A stretch of DNA of 10,267 bases from Bacteroidales bacterium UBA1189 (GTDB lineage: Bacteria > Bacteroidota > Bacteroidia > Bacteroidales > Bacteroidaceae): positions 402 to 10,668 of the forward strand of contig DBYJ01000019.1 in NCBI GenBank assembly GCA_002309805.1. Direction: 5' to 3'. Below, piece after piece: positions 5,966 through 10,267 of this stretch. Each line of letters begins with the position of its first letter. The stretch's first letter is position 1. The translations under genes were made by a program, and so were the position numbers. The notes under the pieces were generated by a model that was given only the letters and a program-made list of their open reading frames with translations, was not told where the DNA came from and ran no database searches.

Positions 5966-6406
5966 CTACTTCCTCTTGAACTTGGCAACGAAATGGCGGA
6001 GACCGAAGTCAGGTTCGAACTCGTCGTAGGACAGTGTCATGTTCTTCTTGTCAAGATTGTCGATATGCACTAACCTCGACTCAATCTCCACGCCGCCGCT
6101 GTAAAAAATCAGTACCTCCTCGGACTCGGCATCAAAGTTGCCCTCATATTTTTCGGTGCGCTTGTTGTTGTAGCCGAAAGTCTCGATGCTGACGGCTTTC
6201 CAATAACCATTTCTTAAGGTCAGTATATAGTCGTAGTCGAGGTCAACGACCTCCTCGTGTTCCACGCCGTCGAAAGTAGTGGTGACAGTCTTGCTCACGA
6301 GTTTCCATGAGCCGTCGAGCTGGTACATAAAAGGGTTCTCATAATCGCACGACGTCATCAGTCCGCAGACGGCGAGTGCAAGGAGGGTTTTGAAAGTCTT
6401 TTTCAT
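5966..6406 (-). CDS. Lipocalin-like lipoprotein (146 aa)
   Basis: A small predicted outer-membrane or periplasmic lipoprotein. Residues 1-19 are a signal (MKK, hydrophobic stretch, LMTS before C20). The mature part begins with a lipocalin-type GSWKLVSK (32-39) and continues as alternating beta strands of about 110 residues ending in a basic FKRK. The pattern fits the lipocalin-like domain common in Bacteroidetes lipoproteins; the ligand is unknown. An upstream in-frame ATG at 6472 is rejected as start because it would lie before the predicted transcription start and would bury the signal peptide. The gene is convergent with the four-helix-bundle gene, 26 bases apart, with no strong terminator visible between them. 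Codon use is more AT-rich than in the flanking operon genes. Confidence 0.85.
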   Translation of the reverse strand: MKKTFKTLLALAVCGLMTSCDYENPFMYQLDGSWKLVSKTVTTTFDGVEHEEVVDLDYDYILTLRNGYWKAVSIETFGYNNKRTEKYEGNFDAESEEVLIFYSGGVEIESRLVHIDNLDKKNMTLSYDEFEPDFGLRHFVAKFKRK

Positions 6407-6452
6407 AATCAGAATGCTTTTTAAGGTAAACACTTCACTAATATAAACGCGC

Positions 6453-6484
6453 CAAACCTGTAAATACTGCATGGAAGAACAAAC
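6453..6484 (-). promoter_or_regulatory. Promoter of the lipocalin-like lipoprotein gene
   Basis: On the minus strand, TTTG (6481-6484) is followed after 20 bases by CAGGTTTG (6453-6460), a -33/-7 pair with ideal spacing and one deviation (CA for TA). It predicts a start near 6446 and a leader of about 40 nt to the ATG at 6406, which supports that start codon. Confidence 0.65.
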
Positions 6485-6503
6485 TTTTTTTACACAAAAA
6501 ATT

Positions 6504-6538
6504 TGCCTGATCCGATATTCCCCACTGAATCAGGCAAC
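6504..6538. repeat. Perfect 9-bp inverted repeat at the left end of repeat copy B
   Basis: TTGCCTGAT (6504-6512) and ATCAGGCAA (6530-6538) are exact reverse complements around a 17-base loop. Copy A keeps the right arm (ATCAGGTAA, one change) but lacks the left arm because the isomerase stop codon is there. Confidence 0.75.
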
Positions 6539-6621
6539 GAAACGCTGTCTTTTCCCTACTCAGCCCTACCTCAAGGGCTGAGTTTTCGTTTATCTGAAGG
6601 GGGGATAATAATAGGTCAAAA
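6508..6621 (+). repeat. Dispersed intergenic repeat, copy B
   Basis: Second copy of the 4943-5053 repeat in the same orientation, about 1.57 kb downstream. The conserved right half (6557-6621) includes CTCAGCCCT, GGGCTGAGTTTTCG and GATAATAATAGGTC. The outer G-run is one base shorter than in copy A and the outer stem is weaker. Confidence 0.85.
6560..6590 (+). terminator. Terminator-like hairpin in repeat copy B
   Basis: CTCAGCCCT (6560-6568) pairs with AGGGCTGAG (6575-6583), 9 bp with a 6-base loop, followed by TTTTCG. It lies between two divergent genes, so no transcript obviously needs ending here. It may insulate the primase gene from upstream readthrough or simply come with the repeat. 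Confidence 0.5.
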
Positions 6622-6681
6622 AAAAGACATTTTTTTCGAAAAAAAGTCTCAAAGATGTAGGTCAGTTCCAGAAAAAATTCC

Positions 6682-6689
6682 TACCTTTG
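6682..6689 (+). promoter_or_regulatory. -7 promoter box of the primase-helicase operon
   Basis: TACCTTTG is an exact TAnnTTTG match, giving a predicted start near 6696. No good -33 TTTG is visible at 19-21 bases upstream, which may mean a weak or activator-dependent promoter. Confidence 0.65.
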
Positions 6690-6749
6690 TAGCGTAATCA
6701 GAGCAACGAAAAACACGCTCTGACAACAAACTTTTAACTATTTCAAATA

Positions 6750-6764
6750 CCCCTCTCAGAGGGG
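6750..6764 (+). promoter_or_regulatory. Small hairpin in the primase leader
   Basis: CCCCTC (6750-6755) and GAGGGG (6759-6764) form a perfect 6-bp stem with loop TCA, 17 bases before the ATG at 6782. Its position fits a hairpin affecting ribosome access, but there is no direct evidence for this. Confidence 0.45.
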
Positions 6765-6781
6765 AAATTAAAAATGTTTTT

Positions 6782-7387
6782 ATGGATAATAATAATATCT
6801 ATCCCCCTTCTGTATCCGTTTTCAATCCTGGATACATCAGTAAAAAGAACGGCAAGGCCGTGTTGCAATGTAAGCCCTACAAGACCGCAACACTGGTTGA
6901 GGTGTGGGACTATATCAGGGGTCAGCGCGCCAAGCGTGCCACAGACGAACTGCGGGCTGAGACCGACAAGGAGCGGCAAGATCAGCTGAAAATGTTGTCG
7001 CTGAAACACTGTACTCCATTCGGCACCTTCAGCCACCGAGACAAGCTGGGACTGATGGAGCGCAGCGGTATGATGGTTATAGACATCGACGACATCAAGG
7101 ATTCCGACGAGCTGGAGCGTCTGAAGAACCTGCTTCTCGCCGACACGCATTACGAGACAGACCTCCTTTTCATCTCGCCCCGCGGACATGGACTGAAATG
7201 GTTCATCCACGTTGGCGACATGGGCGGCATGGAACTGAAGAACTACTTCCGCCGTGTGTCGCGCTATCTCCAGTTTCAGTATGGCATCATCCCCGACGAG
7301 AGTGGAAAGGACATCCCGAGGGCATGTTACCTCAGCCATGACCCTGACTGCTACATCAACCCGAAATACATTCAAACACATATTTAG
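6782..7387 (+). CDS. BT4734-like (VirE N-terminal) primase-fold protein
   Basis: A stand-alone 201-residue protein of the BT4734-like/VirE_N family, related to the archaeo-eukaryotic primase (PrimPol) fold. Visible core: the strand MMVIDIDDI with D101 and D103 (the acidic metal pair), the glycine motif ISPRGHGLKWFIHV (131-144; the position usually His in primases appears as K139), and GKDIPRACYLSHDP (175-188), the counterpart of the third conserved block. The predicted role is primer or short DNA synthesis for the helicase encoded next, 26 bases downstream. The ATG at 6782 is chosen over the ATG at 6774, whose frame reads a hydrophobic, unrelated peptide. Catalytic activity is inferred from fold motifs only. 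The related name 'virulence protein E' is historical and does not indicate a toxin. Confidence 0.85.
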   Translation: MDNNNIYPPSVSVFNPGYISKKNGKAVLQCKPYKTATLVEVWDYIRGQRAKRATDELRAETDKERQDQLKMLSLKHCTPFGTFSHRDKLGLMERSGMMVIDIDDIKDSDELERLKNLLLADTHYETDLLFISPRGHGLKWFIHVGDMGGMELKNYFRRVSRYLQFQYGIIPDESGKDIPRACYLSHDPDCYINPKYIQTHI

Positions 7388-7413
7388 GATAACCATCACT
7401 TTTTTTTCCTACT

Positions 7414-9066
7414 ATGGCAAATAGTCATTCAACAAACTTTTCGGCAGCCACGAAGAAGACTAACGGCGCCGACACCAATCTGCTCCACGCCAAGGCCGTA
7501 GTGGAGCGAGTAGCTAACCAAGGCATCGACCTCACCGACGACTACGACCAATGGGTGAGGCTGTGCTTCTCTTTTGCCTCGCTGGGTGAAGAGGGACGGC
7601 CGCTGTTCCATCGCATCAGCTGCCTGAGCGGGAAATACGACTATGACGACTGCGACCAGAAATTCTCAAACTGCCTGCAGACAAGCCGAAACTCCATGGG
7701 GTTGGGAACCTTCTTCCACATCGCCAAGGATGCCGGCATCGACGTCAGCATGCCCGCAGAGCTTCGTCCCAAACGGGGTCGCCCGAAAAAGCATCAGCAT
7801 GCAGACGGGGCCGACGAGGCGAGGGACGAGCGCACCACCTTTCATCTGGCCGAGGAGAAGCTGACCGAGATGGCAGAGTTTCGCTACAACGAGATTACGC
7901 ACAAGACGGAAGTCCTGTCGCGTGACATCGAGGGCAAGCACCTCGGCGAGTGGCGGCCCATGGACGACCGCACGCTCAACCTGTTCTTCGTCAACATCCG
8001 CAAGGAGGATATCAGCATCACGAAGGACAACCTCAACGCCATCATTGAGAACTCCCAGACATCCATTTCCTACAACCCCTTCTGCGACTACTACAGCACC
8101 CTGCCCGAATGGGACGGCCAACACGACTACATCAGCGATATCTTCAGCGTCTTCCAATTCAAGAACGAGACGGAAAAGCAGTTCCTCATGCCGTACCTGA
8201 AGAAATGGTTTGTAACCATGACGGCGCTCTGGTGCGAGCTGACCGACGACAACCAGCTGATGCCTGTGCTCGTGGGCCCCCCTCGTGCTGGAAAGACCTA
8301 TTTCTGCAACCACCTGCTGCCACCCGCGCTGCGACAGTACGCCAAGACCATCAATCCCAACGAGAACATTGACAAGGACTTCCAGATTGCCATCTCCGAG
8401 AAGGGATTGCTGATTATGGACGAACTGAAGATCAGCTCCCGCACGGCAGGCGCCATGCGCTCCACTATCACCAGCACGAGCTCCGACGTCCGCGCCCCCT
8501 ATGCCCGTTACAGCGAGCATCGCCAGCGCCATGCCTCGTTCATCGGGTCGTGCAACGACTTCCAGTACATCACTGAGTCCGACGGCAACCGCCGCTATCT
8601 CTCCGTGTCTATCGAGGGCACGAATGACTTCACCGACGACACCCTCCCCCACGATCAGGCTTACGCCCAGGCATGGTACCTCGCCAACCATTGTTTCGAC
8701 GAATACCGTCTGACCTCCGACGATGCCCGACGCATCGAGAAGTATAACGAGGAATACACCGTGCCCGACCTCTGCGAGCAGCTCATCGCCGCCAACTATC
8801 GCGTTCCCCAGAGAAACGAGCAGGGCAAGGCATTATCGTTTAGCGAAATCATAAACAAGCTGAAATGGATGAATAATTCTTCTGAAATAAACCCGAAAAA
8901 CGTCTCGGCAGCTTTGAGGAATTTAGGTTTCAGGCCCAAGAGGAACAGGAATTGCACGCGCTGGTACGTCATCGAAATCACCCCTTCAGAAAGCCAGATG
9001 GAGGCTGTAAATGAAGGACATAACATGTTTTTAGAAGAGAATCCTGACGGCAACATCACCACTTGA
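7414..9066 (+). CDS. PriCT-2 / VirE-family P-loop helicase
   Basis: Predicted replicative helicase partner of the upstream primase. Domains in order: a PriCT-2-like primase C-terminal domain (about 24-112: KAVVERVANQG, DYDQWVRLCFSFASLG, MGLGTFFHIAKDAGID); a basic linker PKRGRPKK (119-126) that matches the AT-hook core RGRP; a VirE P-loop ATPase domain with Walker A GPPRAGKT (288-295), Walker B LLIMDE (332-337), and a sensor/arginine region HASFIGSCND...GNRRYL (373-396); and a C-terminal winged-helix-like region (about 472-522). The 550 residues are a full-length layout. Start ATG 7414 follows a T-rich 26-base gap with no Shine-Dalgarno. The last 200 bases turn AT-rich. It is probably cotranscribed with the primase gene. 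Confidence 0.9.
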   Translation: MANSHSTNFSAATKKTNGADTNLLHAKAVVERVANQGIDLTDDYDQWVRLCFSFASLGEEGRPLFHRISCLSGKYDYDDCDQKFSNCLQTSRNSMGLGTFFHIAKDAGIDVSMPAELRPKRGRPKKHQHADGADEARDERTTFHLAEEKLTEMAEFRYNEITHKTEVLSRDIEGKHLGEWRPMDDRTLNLFFVNIRKEDISITKDNLNAIIENSQTSISYNPFCDYYSTLPEWDGQHDYISDIFSVFQFKNETEKQFLMPYLKKWFVTMTALWCELTDDNQLMPVLVGPPRAGKTYFCNHLLPPALRQYAKTINPNENIDKDFQIAISEKGLLIMDELKISSRTAGAMRSTITSTSSDVRAPYARYSEHRQRHASFIGSCNDFQYITESDGNRRYLSVSIEGTNDFTDDTLPHDQAYAQAWYLANHCFDEYRLTSDDARRIEKYNEEYTVPDLCEQLIAANYRVPQRNEQGKALSFSEIINKLKWMNNSSEINPKNVSAALRNLGFRPKRNRNCTRWYVIEITPSESQMEAVNEGHNMFLEENPDGNITT

Positions 9067-9075
9067 GTGTGTCGG

Positions 9076-9223
9076 GTGTGTTAGGGGTGTTGGGGTGTTT
9101 TTTAAAGAGCACAATAGAAAATTCAAAAAATACCCTTATCACTTTTCAACTTGAAGAATGCATTTTTATTTTTCCGTGCTAAGTTATAAAGAGAGCCCTA
9201 CATCCCCTACACCCCCAACACAC
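9076..9223. repeat. Long-armed imperfect inverted repeat downstream of the helicase gene
   Basis: The left arm 9076-9098 (GTGTGTTAGGGGTG...) and right arm 9200-9223 (reverse complement GTGTGTTGGGGGTG...) match with two substitutions and one extra base. Within the arms, AGCAC (about 9108-9112) and GTGCT (about 9176-9180) continue the symmetry. The loop between is AT-rich. Each arm is itself internally repetitive. Confidence 0.75.
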
Positions 9224-9333
9224 TACCCCGCCCCTCATCCAGTGCTAAGAGAGGGGAGTTGCGGCATTGCTTATTCCCTGTTCACTGATTACTAAAAAAG
9301 TTCTCTTTTTTTATGAAAAAATCTACTTAAATA

Positions 9334-9365
9334 TTTGGTGGAGTGGAAAATAAGTTGTATCTTTG
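9334..9365 (+). promoter_or_regulatory. Strong Bacteroidetes promoter of the HU operon
   Basis: TTTG (9334-9337), 20-base spacer, TATCTTTG (9358-9365): both consensus boxes at ideal spacing, the best promoter in the window. The predicted start is near 9370. Confidence 0.85.
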
Positions 9366-9368
9366 TAG

Positions 9369-9581
9369 GTGAATGGAAGGGGGGAATCGCGGGGCGAAAG
9401 AGCCTTCTGGCAGACGGTGACGCGCCTCAACATCCCCAGCGACGCGCCTCATCACTCAGGGCCACGCGCGTCGGCCCACAGCGACGAGGCTGAGGACATG
9501 GACGATCCGCATCGTCTCTCCGGCAAGCCGCTCCAGCACACCGCGCAACCCTCCGGACATTCAGCGTGTGAGACTTTTTAG
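9369..9581 (+). CDS. Doubtful 70-aa ORF or structured leader RNA
   Basis: An open frame starting with GTG three bases after the -7 box and ending at TAG. The product would be hydrophilic and rich in S, H, D, R and P, with no signal, membrane segment or family resemblance that I recognise. At this place related cassettes often have a small ORF, but this sequence does not resemble the one I know (DUF4248). The DNA contains an 11-base direct repeat GACGCGCCTCA (9419 and 9441, not a multiple of three apart) and hairpins GACGAT/ATCGTC (9501-9516) and GGGCC/GGCCC (9459-9477), so it may instead be a structured leader or a decayed gene. Listed mainly because it is surely transcribed if the promoter is real. 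Confidence 0.25.
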   Translation: MNGRGESRGERAFWQTVTRLNIPSDAPHHSGPRASAHSDEAEDMDDPHRLSGKPLQHTAQPSGHSACETF

Positions 9582-9625
9582 TGTGTGTAATAACCTAACG
9601 ATCCAAAAGGAAGGATATCAGGAAC

Positions 9626-10039
9626 ATGGCAGTACAGTGCAAACTCATCAAGTGCATCGACCCCCGCAATCCGGAGGCGGAGGACGAGAAACGGGTGGTC
9701 CGTGCCGTCAGCACGGGGCTCTACGGCTTCGAGCAGATGGCGGAGGACATCTGCCACTCCTGCTCGCTGACCGAGGGCGACGTGACGGCGGCCATGCGGA
9801 GCATGCTCCACTTCGCCCGCGAAGCCTTGCTTGCCGGGCAGACGGTGGAGATGGAGGGCCTCGGACGGTTCCGCATATCGGTCAAGTCGCGCCTGTGCAC
9901 ACTCGACGAGACCACCCGGCGGGGCTTCTCCGTCGCCGACGCTGTCCGGCAGTTCAAGGTGATCTACACGCCTGACGTACGCCTGCGACGCCTCATCGAC
10001 GCCCAGGCCGAGCCAAGCCTCACACGCAGTGAGAATTAA
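9626..10039 (+). CDS. HU-HIG family histone-like DNA-binding protein
   Basis: A 137-residue member of the Bacteroidetes HU-like (HU-HIG) family, predicted to bind and bend DNA. Visible features: N-terminal IDPRNPEAED, the helical pair GFEQMAEDICHSCSLTEGDVTAAMRSMLHFAREALLAG split across two helices (about 34-70), then the beta part VEMEGLGRFRISVKSR (75-90), where bacterial HU has its saddle and arm. A tail of about 45 residues follows the core. The ATG at 9626 is preceded by AAGGAAGG and AGGAAC. It lies downstream of the strong promoter at 9334-9365 and next to a paralogue starting 34 bases after its stop. In Bacteroidetes such genes often follow VirE-type genes. The DNA-binding role is family knowledge; the target is unknown. 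Confidence 0.85.
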   Translation: MAVQCKLIKCIDPRNPEAEDEKRVVRAVSTGLYGFEQMAEDICHSCSLTEGDVTAAMRSMLHFAREALLAGQTVEMEGLGRFRISVKSRLCTLDETTRRGFSVADAVRQFKVIYTPDVRLRRLIDAQAEPSLTRSEN

Positions 10040-10073
10040 ATCGTGTTTTTCAACAATTAAACTTTTTACAACT

Positions 10074-10267
10074 ATGCCAATAACTTATCAGATTGTGGGG
10101 TGCAGTAACCCCCGTGGTGCCGAGGGCGTCGATTACGCCACCAACCGCGCCGTGAAGACCGGCGACTATGATTTCAAGAGCCTCGCCGAGGACATCCAGT
10201 TTGCCACTACCGTGACGAAGGCTGACGTGGTGGCGGTCCTGACCGCCGCGAAGGAGTTCATCAAGAC
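10074..10267 (+). CDS. Second HU-HIG family DNA-binding protein (partial, cut by window end)
   Basis: The frame opens with ATG at 10074 after an AT-rich 34-base gap and runs off the window after 64 codons. It reads MPITYQIVGCSNPRG..., then YDFKSLAEDIQFATTVTKAD and VVAVLTAAKEFIK, aligning position by position with the preceding HU-like protein (GFEQMAEDICHSCSLTEGD; AAMRSMLHFAREAL) but clearly diverged. The two are therefore tandem paralogues, probably in one operon. Whether the full protein has an extra C-terminal domain, as many HU-HIG proteins do, cannot be seen here. Confidence 0.85.
   Translation, partial: MPITYQIVGCSNPRGAEGVDYATNRAVKTGDYDFKSLAEDIQFATTVTKADVVAVLTAAKEFIK

Larger units (their letters stand above)
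6407..6781. other. 375-base divergent gap: two promoters, repeat copy B, palindromes
   Basis: It holds the minus-strand promoter of the lipoprotein (6453-6484), repeat copy B with its hairpins (6504-6621), an A/T palindrome (6626-6648), the plus-strand -7 box of the primase gene (6682-6689), and a leader of about 85 nt with a small hairpin (6750-6764). The short ORF starting at 6503 lies in the repeat and is not a credible gene. Confidence 0.7.
9067..9368. other. Origin-like gap: GT-rich array, AT-rich core, AC-rich mirror array, promoter
   Basis: After the helicase stop there is a GT-rich stretch of GTGTTRGGG-type units (9067-9098), an AT-rich core of about 100 bases (9099-9198), an AC-rich mirror stretch (9196-9235), then AT-rich DNA leading to the promoter at 9334-9365. 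No gene-like frame is visible. The stretch has the look of a protein-binding array around an unwinding region. Confidence 0.6.

Noticed and set aside
6407..6472. Longer start for the lipocalin-like lipoprotein (ATG at 6472)
   Set aside because: It would begin upstream of the predicted transcription start near 6446 and place 22 residues in front of an otherwise perfect lipoprotein signal.
7666..8691. 341-codon open frame on the minus strand opposite the helicase gene
   Set aside because: It is an antisense shadow of GC-rich codons; the plus-strand frame has clear Walker A, Walker B and PriCT-2 motifs, while the antisense product is V/G/A-rich with no recognisable domain or promoter.
6782..9066. 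Virulence or type IV secretion effector, from the name VirE
   Set aside because: The family motifs are those of a primase-helicase; no secretion signal or VirB/VirD genes are present.
9456..9560. 34-codon minus-strand ORF with an amphipathic look opposite the 9369-9581 segment
   Set aside because: Very short, lacks a promoter or ribosome-binding signal on that strand, and lies in GC-rich DNA where chance frames are common.

Overview
The window looks like a chromosome segment of a Bacteroidales bacterium, most likely a Prevotella-type genome. The main evidence is a set of Bacteroidetes-type promoters (-7 box TAnnTTTG, in the best case with a -33 TTTG), start codons with A/T-rich leaders instead of strong Shine-Dalgarno sequences, short lipoprotein signal peptides, and families typical of this phylum (four-helix-bundle suffix protein, BT4734/VirE primase-helicase, HU-HIG DNA-binding proteins). 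Coding DNA is GC-rich and gaps are AT-rich. No rRNA, tRNA, CRISPR array, transposase or integrase was seen.

Layout. 1-70: tail of an unidentified gene. 96-1073: D-2-hydroxyacid dehydrogenase, followed by a two-way terminator shared with a convergent 61-residue cysteine-rich lipoprotein gene (1179-1364, minus). 1665-4941: an apparent operon of mtaB (tRNA methylthiotransferase), a family 2 glycosyltransferase (ATGA overlap) and a secreted isomerase-like TIM-barrel lipoprotein, closed by a hairpin carried in a dispersed repeat (copy A, 4943-5053). 5292-5939: four-helix-bundle protein, bracketed by two short-period arrays in opposite orientation. 5966-6406 (minus): lipocalin-like lipoprotein. 6508-6621: second copy (B) of the dispersed repeat. 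6782-9066: a two-gene replication module, a stand-alone primase-like protein and a PriCT-2/VirE helicase with an AT-hook-like motif. 9067-9368: an unusual gap in which a GT-rich array and its AC-rich mirror flank an AT-rich core. 9334-9365: the best promoter in the window, driving a puzzling GC-rich leader or small ORF and then two tandem HU-HIG genes, the second cut by the window edge.

The first half is housekeeping (tRNA modification, cell-envelope sugar chemistry, small lipoproteins). Several of these genes carry short in-frame insertions that look like remnants of intergenic repeats. The second half (about 6.5-10.3 kb) is accessory: a primase/helicase pair, an origin-like intergenic structure and histone-like proteins. 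In Bacteroidetes, VirE-type genes are commonly found beside HU-type genes and an amidase; what this conserved cassette does is not established to my knowledge. The origin-like structure is the most interesting thing here, but its role is inference from sequence pattern only.
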